NCBI GenBank assembly: GCA_034508935.3
Contig: CM067442.1
Span: 93,406,152-93,470,151, forward strand
Source: Berghia stephanieae
Lineage: Eukaryota; Mollusca; Gastropoda; Nudibranchia; Aeolidiidae
Length of the DNA: 64,000 nt
Direction: 5' to 3'
Shown: in pieces, positions 29,757 through 43,300 of the stretch
How the letters are laid out: each line of letters starts with the position of its first letter
Position numbering within the stretch: position 1 is the stretch's first letter
Made by a program: the position numbers and the translations under genes
The notes under the pieces: generated by a model
What the model was told of the DNA's origin: nothing
The model's input: the letters and a program-made list of their open reading frames with translations, nothing else
Databases searched by the model: none

Positions 29757-29945
29757 TTCTTCTGAAAAGAACATTTTCTCCCTGTACTCGGGTGTAAAAT
29801 AAGTTACTGACACTGGACAGCGTTGTCTCTATTGGAATTATTGTAGTATTGCCGACTGGTGTCATCGCTTGTCCTACATGTTAAGTGTTGCTGTTGGCTA
29901 GGGACGGACCCCTTGTAAATCGCTTTACTTTGTTTTCACTTTTTT
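29757..29945 (+). repeat. SINE family S fragment, sense
   Basis: Shares TACTCGGGTGTAAAAT, GACAGCGTTGTCTCT, TGTCATCGCTTGTCCTACAT and GTTGCTGTTGGCTAGGGAC with the family. The tRNA-like head is missing. Confidence 0.7.
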
Positions 29946-29987
29946 TTAAATTATAGGCGGGAAATAATAAATCTTGCAAGTACATAT

Positions 29988-30130
29988 GAATAGGCGTCAT
30001 GTCTTATCGTACAGTTTAAGTTATGCTGTTGGTTTCATACCCGCTGTAAAGAGTTTTAAGAACATTTTGTGGATATTTATTACATAAACGCTCACATTTT
30101 GTACATAAATAAACATTTTATCTTTTAGTT
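29988..30130 (+). repeat. SINE family S fragment, sense, second copy
   Basis: AATAGGCGTCATGTCTTATC, then GTTATGCTGTTGGTTTC and a diverged tail. It is adjacent to, but separate from, the previous copy. Confidence 0.6.
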
Positions 30131-30163
30131 AAGTATCAAAGCCATGGTCAAAGTGATGCTCCC

Positions 30164-30700
30164 CGGGTGGGGTCTTCTGACCTCCCACGATGGGCATGAG
30201 GTCATTTGCTGCGTCTTCTATCTCCCTTTATCTATTTTCCGAGGTTGTCTTTGTTTTGGAATGGGATATCTTGTTTAATCCTCCCCTGGCCGAAGTCCTT
30301 TGCTGGGACTGAATTGGTCAAATGTATAGTTATAGTTTCAGGGAGATGGGTTTTTTTTTTTCATTGTAAATCATCTCTTTGTTTTGTTCTGATATATTTT
30401 TTTGTTATGAATGTACTGGCTTGCAAACATTCGAGTGTGTTCCTCTTCGTGGGATCCTGTGCTTGTGTCTGGATGAGACTTTTAGTAGGTGGTCTCAAAC
30501 TAAGTACACTGATTGTGTGCTCTTGGAATCTACATCTGTTCTCTATTTGAACCATTCTCCTGTGCCTTACTTTTTCTTGTGTCCTTTCAATTTTAAATCA
30601 AGAATATTTGACTATCCCATTTTCTTGCTTTTTACTGCCACTGAAATTACCTATAAATATGTCACAAGCGCTGTAAAACCCTTTTTTTTTTTTTTTTGGT
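30164..30700 (+). repeat. Repeat family R1 (LINE 3'-UTR-like), copy 1
   Basis: Landmarks in order: TCTTCTGACCTCCCACGATG, TGTCTTTGTTTTGGAATGGG, GTAAATCATCTCTTTG, TGTGCTTGTGTCTGGATGAG, TACTATCCCATTTTCTT-like sequence and CACAAGCGCTGTAAAACCC, then a T run. The same order recurs at 30.70, 36.44, 49.33 and 63.78 kb. The conserved GCGCYGTAAAACC end followed by A/C-rich tails in other copies suggests the 3' UTR of a LINE. Short open frames here are not conserved between copies. Confidence 0.75.
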
Positions 30701-30701
30701 G

Positions 30702-31012
30702 AGATGATATTTTTAAAAACTTGTAAATCATCTCTCTATTATTATTTCCTATTTTTATTTTGAATCTATACTTTGTAAAGATTTGAGTATAACCTTCAAA
30801 GCGGGATCCTTTGCTTCTGCCTGGATGGGACTTACTTTTAGGTAATATTCAATTATGCACATTGACTGACAGATTGCTCATAGAATCTTCTGTCCCCTGT
30901 TTGAACAGGTACCCTTTGTCTTAATTTTTCTTTAGTGCTTTTACGAGTAGCTTCATCTGTCGCTGAAATAAATTAATAGTAAAAGTGCTAAAAGCGCCGT
31001 AAAACCTCTAAA
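30702..31012 (+). repeat. Repeat family R1, copy 2, 5'-truncated
   Basis: Begins with GAGATGATATTTTTAA and ends TAAAAGCGCCGTAAAACCTC, directly after copy 1. It is more diverged. Confidence 0.65.
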
Positions 31013-31454
31013 AACAAGGACAGAAGTGGTACAAAACACAAAATGCGGGATTGATTTAGAATTTAGAGTTGAGTTCCCGCAACACTCATGAATCACAAGC
31101 GTCTAAATAAAAAGGAAGGCAAAGAAGAAAAGTTACAAATACAAGTAAGTGTAGATTTTCAACAGCAACTTATTCCTGTACCCAGCCATCGTCATCCAGA
31201 CGATCCTCACCAAATGAGATGCATATTAATATGGCTCTTAAAATCATTCAGAGATTTTAAAGGGAACATGACCTCTCAAAGTAAAATATTCGTTCACATC
31301 CCAACTAATTTCCCTCTCAGAAATGTCTTTCGGCTTTGGCCAAACTAAGTCAATTCAGCTCAAGAACTAGAAATCCATAGAGAATGGGTCTGATCCATGG
31401 CCGACTAGAGTACTATAGTTACGTCATGGTCTGATTTCATTACAATTATACAGC

Positions 31455-31476
31455 GTTGTTATTATTATTATTATTA

Positions 31477-31550
<74 letters not shown>
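31455..31550. repeat. (TTA)n microsatellite
   Basis: About 95 bp of TTA triplets immediately before a pogo-like terminus. Confidence 0.95.
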
Positions 31551-31551
<1 letters not shown>

Positions 31552-31660
31552 GTTCACTCCGCTTAATCGCACACTCGGCTTATAGGCTACACATTCCCGA
31601 AAAACGGGATTTTGTCTATATAATCGCACGCCTTCTCCACTTAATATCTACACCTTGATT
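31552..31660. mobile_element. pogo/Tigger-like terminus
   Basis: AGTTCACTCCGCTTAATCGC, then ACACTCGGCTTATA and TATATAATCGCACGCC, resemble Tigger ends (repeated TAATCGCAC words). No partner terminus was found. Confidence 0.4.
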
Positions 31661-31881
31661 CCATCTTGATTGGAGAAAAGTATCTAAAAATACACAAAAA
31701 GATTGAAAACGCGTTTCTTATTGATCCAGATCCGCACGTTAATATCGTATCACTCGTAAACAAAGCTTTCATGTTAAAAGCAATTCCACTGTCCCTCGTG
31801 ACCCGGACTAGGCCAGACGCACAATGCTTCTTAACTGACATCTCAGACTCAGCACTCGCTGTCTGCAGCACCCAATGCCGT

Positions 31882-32178
<297 letters not shown>

Positions 32179-32297
32179 TAGCTTCAGAAAAGAACAAAAT
32201 ACTTAGTACCCATCCTAAGTTAATAACAAAAACAATGAAAACGGTAAAGCAGACGAGAGAAAAGTTTTCAGTACGCCTAGTCTGGGGAAAAACAAAA

Positions 32298-32338
32298 CGA
32301 GCACTAATGTTCGGTTACTAAGGAACACTAGTGCTCGG
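32298..32338. repeat. Short hairpin, 15-bp arms
   Basis: CGAGCACTAATGTTC and CGAGCACTAGTGTTC (reverse complement) differ at one base and enclose about 10 nt. Confidence 0.7.
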
Positions 32339-32387
32339 GATAGCATAGTTTAAGATACGACATTTATTTTTTAAAAATCTGGATAAC

Positions 32388-34165
32388 GACATCGTCCGGG
32401 ACCGGAAAATGATGTCGTTATCCAGGGTGTCGTTATTCCTGGGTTTTCAAGATGGCGGGTAAAGGGTGCGTGGTGAGACCGTGAATACATAACAGTGCAA
32501 TGCGCGGACCAATGCCTAGAGAAGACACGTGCTAACGACGTTAGTATTAGAATGTGTATTTCTCCTGTTTACAGAGGGTTATACCAGTTACGCTTTAACG
32601 CTCCAACGTGTATTTGTCATTGTTTTGATCATAAATAGTGCTTGGACGCCATTTAACAATAAATCAAGAGAATCAAATGCCAACATGATAATATCGCACA
32701 AGAACACGGTTGCAAACACCTAGTTTTGATTTTAATTAAAATTCATGCAATACCGCTGATGAGATTTGAATACAGAAATTTTTATTTAAGTGTACCAAAT
32801 TTTACAAGCCCTTAAAATAAGTAGATCCACAACCTGCGATACTACCCCCCCCCCCCCCCCCCCCCCCCATTAAAAAAAAAAACAACCACAAAATAATATC
32901 AAATCTGGACTGACGTCTAGAAAAACGATGCTTTTTCAAATGAATATAATAAAGTGAAAGAGGCTGTTATTGTTTCCCGAATTGCCTGATATCAGACAGG
33001 TAGCAGCTAACAGGAAATGTTAATGGACCCTTGAGTTTTCCATCCACAGATGAACATCGTTTCTGCCGCTGTTTTTAAAAACACTGTATATGCAATGATA
33101 ATCGAATAGCACATACTGTGTCCTTTCATAAAACAGCAGTTTTGCTGTGGTTCCACATGAACAATCGCAGACTCCACGCAGTATAGTAAACATGAGTTCT
33201 GATGATTGGCTGGTAACAACATGATTTCATTGGGAGGGAGAAATAAAAAAGTTTTTTATTGGTAAAGAGTACGAGATGACGATGGTCGATATCAAGCATC
33301 GGTACCAACTGCCGATTTTTGTTGTAACAATGTCGCTAAACAGGGGTTTTCCTCACTATTTTGGGTTTTTTATTACTAATAACATACAGCAAAAAAAAAA
33401 TCGGGACCCGAGGTCAATGTCGCTATCCAGAGGTTGTCGTTTTTCAGGGGTGTCGTTATCCCGAGGTTGCATTGTATTATAAGACTATTAAATAACCATA
33501 ATTGCCCCACTTGGACACGAAATTGCCTGATATCAGTTAACCTCCACTGACCGCAGACGGGTAGCTAAATATTAATGGATCCTTGAGTTTTCCATCAACA
33601 GATAAACTTCTTTTGCTGCGGTTCCACATGAACAATCGCTGACTCCACGCAGTTTAAATATGAGTTATGATTGGTCGGTAACAACGCGATCTCATTGGGA
33701 GGGAGAAAAAAAAAAGAAGTTAAGAGTACGAGATGACGGTAGTCGATATCAAGCATCGGTACCAACTGCCGACTTTTGTTACAACGATGTCGCTAAACAG
33801 GGGCTTTACTAAAATCTATGTCACTATTTTGGTTTTTTTTATTACTAATAACATATAGCAAAAAAAAAAAAAAAACAACAAAAAACGGGACCAGAGGTCA
33901 ATGTCGCTATCCAGAGGTTGTCGTTATTCAGGGGTGTCGTTATCCCGAGGTTGCACTGTATTATAAGCCATAAATAACCATAATTGACCCCAATTGGACA
34001 TGAAATTGCCTGATATCAGTTAACCTCCACTTACCGCAGACAGGTAGCTAACAGGGAATGTTAATGGACCCTTGAGTTTTCCATCCACAGATAAACTTCT
34101 TTTGCTGTGGTTCCACAGAGTTGTCGTTATCCAGAGGTTGCACTGTAATACAATGGAACTCGGAT
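32388..34165. mobile_element. pogo-like non-autonomous repeat, about 2.4 tandem copies
   Basis: A unit containing AATTGCCTGATATCAG, CCTTGAGTTTTCCATC, AGTACGAGATGACG and GTCGATATCAAGCATCGG starts at about 32980, 33521 and 34004 (offsets 541 and 483). Each ends with GTCGCTATCCAGAGGTTGTC, then GTCGTTATCCCGAGGTTGCA and ctgta/ttgta. Reversed, that reads as a Tigger-like CAGTGCAACCTCGGGATAAC terminus. The third copy has an internal deletion. A related GATAACGACATC terminus lies at 32388. I saw no transposase. Confidence 0.65.
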
Positions 34166-34250
34166 ACAACTGGGATAGTGGGGCTAGCAAAAAATCCCGT
34201 TGTAGCCGATTCCCCCTATATCCATGCATACGGAAGTTGAAGCCGAGCAA
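34148..34250. mobile_element. Second pogo-like terminus
   Basis: CAATGGAACTCGGATACAAC, then ATCCCGTTGTAGCCGATTCC, resemble another Tigger family end. It follows the tandem array directly. Confidence 0.4.
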
Positions 34251-34618
34251 TTCTGAGCGAAATTAAAAAAAAAAACAATAAAAAAAACCTCACGTTTCGA
34301 GTTACTCCCTTGGTAAATAAATTAGACGTCGCACCGTGACTTTCATTCCTGTAACCGAACCACCATACCTCACCCCCTCTTCCACTTTCTTTAGTCACAA
34401 GGCCGGTCGGAACAATGAAAACGGTTAATTCTTCCTTCCTCCTTTCCACCCATTTCAACTGCGTCAGTGGACAGCCACTAAGTGTTCTTCAAAACTCAAG
34501 TAGCGCACAATCCTACCCTCAGGCTTCCATGTGGCCGTTTAGAGAATATTATGAAGAGAGGCCCTAAACAAAAATTTTCCTTGATGATCAAATAATATAC
34601 TTTCATTTTGAAAATTGC

Positions 34619-34621
<3 letters not shown>

Positions 34622-34664
<43 letters not shown>

Positions 34665-34682
34665 CACACACGCGCGCGCGCA
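34622..34682. repeat. (CA)n / (CG)n microsatellite
   Basis: CA dinucleotides (34625-34660) are followed by a short CG run. Confidence 0.95.
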
Positions 34683-34689
34683 AACATTC

Positions 34690-36180
34690 AAAACAATTTT
34701 AGTTTAATGTAATTAAACTTTTGTTGAGACAAGATCAATGTCAAGACTACAATAATCTTTTAAAAATTAGGAGAATTAAAAAGATTTTCAACAAATGTGC
34801 GAAGAAATTAGCGCTGTGAATTGATCGATCGCATTCCAAATGGAGTGCACAAAATACGCCCCAATACTGTGATAAACCATCACAATCACAGCCGTACGAG
34901 AAAAATTATCGGAGCGTACGTCGAACAATAAGAGCAATTGTTGCAGCGTGCTGTCGAATCTACCAAGAGACAGGATTGGCAGCAAGTGTATTCATTTAAA
35001 AACTGCATTACTAGTGTGAGTGAGTGTCGAGAAAAACAAAAACAAACGTCTTTTTGTTAAAACCAAAAATAAAACATTAACAAACAAAACACGCTAATTA
35101 ATTCTCTCCCCCCCCCCCCCGCCCCAAAAGGGTTATAAACTGTACCGATGTATCAATTTTAAAAACTGTAAATTCAATTTTCAGCATATAAATCACCTCA
35201 ACATAATTAATAGAATTTGGAGGAGGTTGGTCACAATTGTGACCCATCATCTCAAAACGATACTTTAAATGCTCAACCTAAAGGATTTAAGCTAAAATAA
35301 ATGCTTTTAAAATTATTTTTTTTAGGAGAGCGACATTTGTTTTTTAAGCATCATAAAACTTAAATTTTCTTTAGACTTTAAATCGATTAGTACTTATTTC
35401 CATATCTAAATATCCAAATTGTAATGGTCTCATTGTTGTAATGGAAATACTTTTAACTTTAAAACTAAAGCAAAAGATTGTCCATTAAACAATGATAAAT
35501 CAGGCCCACAATTGTGTTCGTTGATCAGACCTGCAAATATGTAAGTTTTGTTCAACTAGTTTATTAGTTAATTTCAACCGGAAGCACCAACAGATGGCGT
35601 TGCTGAGGGTGGAGGCAGGAAAACAATAGCATATCCATTACGTTCCCAACATACAGCGATCGACGAACGACGTGGAAGAATGGAAGAACAGTCCTAAGAC
35701 TGAGGACAGATTTTCGTTTTCTTCCACGCCATTCGTCAGTCCTCGTAAGTTGGAACGTAACCGTTAACTTACTAATAACAAAAGCACGTACTAGTAACCA
35801 CCCTCTACCATCTACAAGATTGACGCTATTCACATAATGTTACAGTTCTATTTGCTGTGAAAACTGTTCACTATTATGGTCACCCTCTTCTTATTATCTA
35901 ATTGTTTGTGTCCGCAATGGCCAGTGAAGTAGAAGGAGGAAAACAAATATTATGAAGGCTTGAGGAAGCAAAATGTTTTATTTTAGAATAAAGTTAGTTC
36001 TTTATTGTATGTCAAAGATCGAGTTGTTTACTATATTAATTCATAATCTCTATCACTACTGATCGGGTAGTCCCATCGAGATATGATAAAACATATTGTC
36101 AAAAATAAAGACAAAACAAGAAATGGTAGAGATAAATTGTCTAGTGCAAGTTTTACTAATATAAAATTAAGATTTTATAC
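34690..36180. other. Intergenic, nothing recognisable
   Basis: AT-rich sequence with a 13-bp C run (35108-35120). An 89-codon minus-strand open frame (35564-35833) has no recognisable features and I do not call it a gene. Confidence 0.5.
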
Positions 36181-36186
36181 TGAGAA

Positions 36187-36430
36187 TTATTCACTTAAGT
36201 ATATGCTCAAAGCGCTCTACAAGAAGTTCCAAAGCCAAAAACAATACTTAATATGAAGACTCGATGACTTTTAAACGCTATTAGGTCAATACTTCAACGG
36301 ACCAGCTACATGGTGTGAAAATTTGAGTATAGTTCCTTTTTCGAGGAATCAATTTTCCATCTCGCATAGCGCGACTTGAACAAGGGACTTATATGTCACA
36401 ACCTGTATCATACAGGAGTATAGAGCCGCA
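36187..36430 (-). repeat. SINE family S, antisense, with tRNA-like head
   Basis: GTATATGCTCAAAGCGCTCT at the 3' side and, toward 36430, a reversed tRNA-like head (GCGCGACTTGAACAAGGGAC, then TATAGAGCCGC). Confidence 0.6.
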
Positions 36431-36435
36431 CCAAC

Positions 36436-36968
36436 TGGGTGGGGTTCCTGACCTCCCATAGTGGGCAGGGGGGTACATACTATGTCTTCTATCCCCTTAT
36501 ATCTGTTTTCCAACATGCTTTCTGTCTTTGTATTGGCATGAGGTTACTTGGTTTTGTCCTGGCGCTGGCCGGAGTCCTAGCTGGGAGGGAAACAGTCAAA
36601 AGCATAGTTATTGTTTTGGGAGATGATATTTTTTCCCTTGTAAATCATCTCTCTGTTATGTGTTATTATATTTGTTTTTTTTTAAATGTATAATGCGAGC
36701 ATTTGAGTGTATTCTTCTTTGTTGGATTTTGTGCTTGTGTCTGGATGAGACTTATAGGTGATCGCAAACTAAGTACATTGATGGTATGCTCTTGGAATCT
36801 ACATCTGATCCCTATTTGTTCCCAGTTCCCTTATGTCTTACTTTTTCTTGGGTGCTTTAATTGTAATTCTAGAACTTTTTACTATCCCATTTTCTTCCTT
36901 TTTACTGGCGCTGATATAACCTAAATGTGTTGCAAGCGCCGTAAAACCCTTAAAAACAAACAAACAAA
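36436..36968 (+). repeat. Repeat family R1, copy 3 (most complete)
   Basis: Starts TGGGGTTCCTGACCTCCCAT and carries every R1 landmark. Ends GTTGCAAGCGCCGTAAAACC followed by a CAAACAAACAAA tail. The (AAAC)n tail is characteristic of several LINE clades. Confidence 0.8.
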
Positions 36969-37975
36969 CAAAACGAGCCGCACCAACAACTAATAGGATG
37001 CCTATAGTTGTAATAGTAAACTGACAAACAGTCGCGTTTGGCAAGGTTTCTTCAAGATAATTCTGCAATATACAACACATTGGACTGAGGAAAGATTCAC
37101 AATTTGCGCACAATTAAGATCTTGATAATCCTGTGGATGAGATGATAATGTTACGATGTATCCAGCCTGCCCTAAAGCTGGCACTCTATGATGTATGAGT
37201 ATCATCAACTGGAAGACGGAATACTCACTTCTTAATGACTTCTCTCGGGAAATCTCGTATAAACTCGAGGTCAAAAGTTCTTCTTCCTGTAATGGCTGCC
37301 AAAACAATAACAACAGAACTGCAAAATAGTCAGACTAAGAGTTCTTTGGAAATATAATATCCCAGAATTTCTAATCGTTAATGTTTATATATTTTTGATA
37401 ATTGATGAAATGATCAAAGTAAGTTTGATACTGCAAAGTAGGTCATGCATACATAATACTTTCACAAACGACTTGTGACTTGATATCAACTGGCTCCACA
37501 CTTTACTTTAACTTTAAGTCTGGAGTAGAGTCAAAGTCAAGAGTCCATCACTAGACACTAGATATCACTATCACCATCTTACTAACTTCAACTTCCATCC
37601 ATTGTGTCTCACCCTCGCCCTCACTCTCTCTTTACTTTACCTTAGCATTTGTGGTTATGGCTGTGGTTATTCAGAGTCGACTCAGAAATTGTCTACAGTT
37701 ATTGGTTATGCAACGTTGACTCAGAATTCTGAATAACACAACAGGCAACCGTCAACACAGTAACTAGTCAATATGTTGTAAATTGTAAAAATAAAGTAAC
37801 ATAAAAAAATGTTCATATTCATTTTTGTAGCCAATGCTATGGACTACGGGCGTAAACGTATTTGTCAAAAAAACGAGTTATATGTAAATGTAAGAAAAAA
37901 AAAAATCAAGGTATACAGATGGTTTCCTTTTGGTAATTTTAGTGGCTCTATAAATTGCGATTAACAAATTGCTGG

Positions 37976-38078
37976 AACGATATCTAGTGTTATGCTAGGT
38001 GTCGCTCTATCAGAGTGATATTTAGTGGTGCATTAGGTGTTGCTCTATTATAGTGATATATCCAATCACTTCAAAAAC
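37976..38078. repeat. Two-copy tandem repeat, about 53 bp
   Basis: CGATATCTAGTGTTATGCTA... and TGATATTTAGTGGTGCATTA... each continue GGTGTxGCTCTAT and end in AGTGATAT. Confidence 0.65.
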
Positions 38079-38445
38079 CAAAACAAATACAATTCCAATG
38101 CCAATGGCCAATGTTAAGTCACTAACTCAACTTTGGATTCGTGAATAATGAATGATAATATCATCAATATCACAGGGCCCAATAAATAAGAGGGCAGACT
38201 AAGAGTAAGCAGTTTAACAAAATTTCTAAATGTAACTCATGCACTTGAGAGCAATACCATATGAAAAAGCTAACGACGCTTATTACAAAAGTTTGGATTT
38301 TTCATAAGTAAGAACTATAAATATGACAGTTTAAAGTCTGAAATTTCATACCGATTTTTACCCCTATATTTGTATTGGAAAGTTGTGATTGACATTGAGT
38401 GTCGAATAAAATATGGCTAAAACAGTCAATATGGAGTTCATATTA

Positions 38446-39600
38446 ACAAGTTGTTTTAGGCCCTATCCTTTATACCCTATATACTTTACCATTAGGCAGT
38501 GTAATACGCTCCCATTCTGTTAGATACCACATGTATGCTGACGACACGCAGCTATATAAATTTTCTTCTCCTCATGATCTCTCCTCTCATGTCTGTGATT
38601 TAGAAAATTGTTGTGATTCCATCAAAAGTTGAATGCTTGAAAATAAGCTATTGTTGAATGAAGACAAAACTGAAGTTGTTTTGATAGGAACTCAGCAAAA
38701 GTTAAAGTCTTTCCAATTTTCAACTCCTACACTAACGATAACTGATTGTGATATTTCTATTTCTGAAAAGGCTAAAAATTTGGGTGTCATTCTGGATAGT
38801 TCTTTGTCTATGGATTAGCATATAAACAATAATGTGAAAATTATGTATACTATGAGCTCCGTAGAATATCACAGATGAAGTCATTTTACCTTTCAACATC
38901 TTGAAGGTAATTGTCTCTGCTTTGGTCTTGTCACGTCTCGACTACTGCAATTCACTGCTCGCTGGTCTCCCTAATAACAAAATAAACAAGCTCCAGAGAG
39001 TACAGAATTGTGTGGCTAGGTTAGTCCAGGGAAAATCTCATTACAATGATACAAAGGACATGCTTCGAACCCTCCACTGGCTGTCAGTCTGGGCTAGAAT
39101 TGAATACAAAATAGCCCTTGTCTGCTTTGGTGTATTTGAGTCTTCTGTCCCTCTCTACATTCAACTTTTACTCCAACCATACATACCTCTGAAATATCTT
39201 CGATCCCACAATTTAAAATTGTTAGCATCTCCTAAAACTGAACTTAAATATTTTGGCGATAGTTCTCTTATGGAATTCGGACCCACGATTTGGAATGATC
39301 TCCCTCAATCTGTGAGATTTTCGAGCTCAATAGACATTAAAAAAACCCACCCTGAATACATATCTTTTCAGAGAATATTTACTTAATTGAATTTTAAGTA
39401 TTTTGTATTGATGATGTTTTTGATGCCCGTTTTATGCTCTTAATTGTTTTGATATTTTGGTTGAATTGGATTTGCAACATTATTGTTACCTGGGTAAACA
39501 AAGTCCTTTTTAAATTAAAAAAAAGCGGTTTGAGGTTTTGACAAAAGGCGCTATAGAATTATGCTTATTGTTGTTGTTGTTATTGTTGTTGTTGTTTACC
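38446..39600 (+). mobile_element. CR1/L2-group LINE, 5'-truncated, broken
   Basis: Codons from about 38446 read VVLGPILYTLYTLPLGSVIR and YHMYADDTQLY, the conserved polymerase region with the YADD catalytic motif. They are followed by NKLLLNEDKTEVVLIGT and NLGVILDSSLSMD. After stops and a frame change the thumb follows (SRLDYCNSLLAGLP, KLQRVQNCVARLV, LHWLSVWARIEYKIAL), then the C-terminus (TIWNDLPQSVRFSSSI). The 3' end GGCGCTATAGAATTATGC runs into a (TTG)n tail. The element is 5'-truncated just before the palm core. Confidence 0.85.
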
Positions 39601-40389
39601 AAAGTGTACATCTAATTGAGGAAAATGCGTTATGAAAGAGGAAGATGAAAATTTGAATTTCCCAAAGTGTCCAACCCTTTCTGAAAAGTAATTTTATTAA
39701 CTTCATTTGTATTTTACTGCCATTACGTCTATTGAGCAATCTGTTTGCAATAAATAAACCTGTCTATCAGAAATGTACTTTTCACCAGTACTCTACCAAT
39801 AGAATAGTCCTTGCTAGTTATCATAAGTATACTGAGGCTTTTCAAAAAAGGTTCATCATTTTGTCACCCCAAAAATTAAAAAAAAAATAGAGTTATAGAA
39901 AACATTTAATGATATCTTACTTTTTGACATGGAAACGGTCTCAACATTTTTCTTACAAAATGCTCAAAATTTATGACTGAGAATTTTCCCACATGATGAT
40001 CTCTTCTCAAACTCTCGAAATCATCTCTGAAACTGGACTCAAGAATGGAAAAAAGAATGAAGGGTCTTTTGGCAGAAAATGTAAATGCCCTGCTTCACTT
40101 TCAATCTTGATGACATTTGGCACAGACAAACTTGAGTGAATTATCTAGAATTTATGATGGCGTAGTGGATAAGAGCACTCATAAAAATGCCAGAATAAAA
40201 ACTTTGATCTGGTAGTCCCAGATTCAAACTGCTGTGCAGGCAATTATTGTAAAAAAGTAAAAAGTTTGAAAGAGTCATCTTCTATCTCCCATTTCCACTA
40301 CACCTATTTTATTCACCACCACAACCACCAGCATCCCCTTATATTTTTAAAATGAAAGCTTTTATTTCATTTTTCATTTTAACTTTCAG

Positions 40390-43300
40390 ATATATGTTGG
40401 AACCAGATGGAGAGTAACATAGTACGAGATTTTAAAAACTTGAGAGTGTTTGCAAAACATAATCTTATCAGCATGGATGAGCTGGTCCATGACCTTGCCA
40501 CAGCTCTAGAGGAAACAGCATCTGGAAATAATCTACCCGAGGGAGCAGCTTACAATAGTGCGTTATCAAAACGGTACATAAAGAAACGAAGAGGAATCAG
40601 GAGAACTCAAGCCAGTTGGAAGAGGGGGACCATATCTGAAGCATCTGAAAGCAGTATTGATGAGCATATAGGCCGTGATATTGAAGGAAACATTGTACAC
40701 AGCGACTCAGATGACCTGGTTTCTAGTCACAGGATTCCTAAGCTTGTTATGCCTATTGTAGACACTGTCCCACCGGTGGAATCTGACTCATTCACTGAAA
40801 ATCTCTCACCCATGAGACCACATAGGAGGAGGAGAAAATTTAAATCTATGGCAGTAGATTCTTCTCCTCTGACTGATCATGGACCATCAGATGTTGACCT
40901 TATACCCACAAGTGAAAAGCAGCATTTTCACAAACACATTGAAGCAACGCCATCTGTGTCTGTTGCTGACCGTTTGACCACAGCAGAGTTTGTGAATTCC
41001 AGTATACCGAGTGGTCCTTCTTACAGTGTCATGTCTGGGAAACGAAAACGAAGCACAAAATCGAAAGTAGACTACTCATCCCCTCCGGGAGAATCAACAC
41101 TTCAGGCCATGTCAAAAGCTATTCAAGACAGAATGGAAGTAGCAAGCATTTCACAGTGAGTAGCATTCCATTTTAAAAAAGATTAGGGACAAATCATATT
41201 GCCCTATGTTTTTGTTTTGTTTGTAATCACAAAAGTTAAAATCTATTATTGACAATCTATTAATTATTGCAAATATTTTATGATTTGAGTGCATTGTGAA
41301 AAATTGGAATATGATTTAAGATTTCTATGCTCTTTCCCTGCATTTCCAGTCATTGACTAATTGGTGAGGTTTTGATTGCCGCTCACTATGATTTTGCTTC
41401 AAACTAAAATTTGTGCAATTTTTCTTAAATTCAATTTGATTTGAGAGAAATACACAAAACAAAATAAATTAAATATATCATAATTTTATTAGAAAGTACA
41501 TAGTGTGTTTAATCTTTTTTAATTCTAAGAATTCAGTTTCATGGATTCTGTTTATTAAAAAGAAATCACAGACCTTGGCAGCAAGATTCATATGGTGAAA
41601 AAAGAGAGTGCTAAATGACCTTAAACAATTTTTAAAAAGTACTGTTTTCTGAGAACAATTGATTTAATTAAAAATCGCACATTTTAAATTGGCACTTGAT
41701 CAATTATATTGTTTCTTTTTTTTTTTTTTTCCTTTTCAGGGAAAGTTCTCTTAGCAGTAGTGAATTTGACAGTGATATCAACATCAATACAGAAGATGCT
41801 CGAGAAGGTTTGTTAAAGATATTCGAATTTTCTTCATACTTTTATTTAAAAGTTTGCAATTTGTTTTTAGTAGCACTATAGAGACATTAATCTATGAAGT
41901 CAGCATTTTACCTGGATTAAACAAGTAGCAATTGGGTTACCTTTTCATTAGGACGCTGGTCTATTACAAAGTACTTTACTATGGCCTAGCTTACACACCC
42001 AGCTACTCAATTAGGTGAAGGTTGGGGGTGGATGAAATAACCTCTACTGAACCCTGTGTTTGTGAGCAAAGTGTTTAGCTAGCTGACCTATTTCCCCCTC
42101 CCCTCAGTTTGAAACAAACATGTGGTAATATAAATATTTATTTTACATATAATGAACATTATCATAATGGTGCTAATTATTTTCCTCGGATCTGTAGAAA
42201 TTCGCGATTTTAGAGTCCGAGGAGGTAATTTCCTCCTTAAAAAAAAACGACATTTCCCCCCCAATCAAATGTACTGACAGTGTGTGCATTTTATATGTGG
42301 TGGAACAAATAGATGCAGTTTCCCACTCTGCAGAAGTTAGCTAGAGTATCAATGATTGTTTATCATCTCAATTGCTGTAAAGGTGGGGGGTGCATTGTAG
42401 TGGACTTTGCTTGTATGAGGGTTAAATAGTAACTTTGAAGCTCATAATGCAAAGTGAATATCAACATTCCTCTCGAACTTTGCAATCATATAAGAAATAG
42501 TCCCATGTTGATGTTGTGCGTTTAGGTAAACTACTCACAACGTCCACCAGCTGGATATAAAGTACCAAGTACCAAAATGGCTGTCTAAAAACAACTAAGA
42601 GCTGAGTGATGTCAACTACAGTCCTTCAAACAGAGTAATAGGTTGCACATACTCAGACCCTGCGGAGCTTTGTATGCAAATGAATTTGTCTGTTGTTTTT
42701 ATCTTACTTTCTTAGTTCACTATTGCTATATAATCATGTTATAATTTTTTTAGGGGATGTATTGTAGTTATAGAGTTAACATGGTATATAGGGATGATCA
42801 TGTTTTATACCAGTTTAGAATGGATATACATTGTAGGTGTGATGTTAACATATTGAGTCATCAACACAGATCTTGACAATTAGTATTTTCCGTTTCATTT
42901 CTTGTTTGTTTTCAGCCGATGATGAACAAAGTGATTTTTTTCATGAGCCGGGTCCGGCATGTGGTATTCCTGACATTGTACCTTGTGGGAGAATGAAAGG
43001 GTGACAGATAAACCTCTTCGTATCAATTCAGATTTTGAAAAAATCCTCACTGGGACTTTTGAGCATCTACCTAGATATGGTAGTCAAAGCTTCAAGGCCA
43101 AAGTTGGAAAATTGGTGTCAGGTGTAAGTATTTTTATTTAGAATCAGATTTGTTTAAAACATTTTTTTTTTTGGAATGGAAAACCAGCATTTAATGATAG
43201 ATTTTTTACCTATTTATATATCTTCTATAGTCTTCAGAGGCTGCTTAACTCCATTTGGTGAAAAATCAGAGTAAGATATGTTATATGATTAATTCCATGC

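Noticed and set aside
35564-35833. 89-codon minus-strand open frame
   Set aside because: No domain, no splice context, and composition is not convincing.
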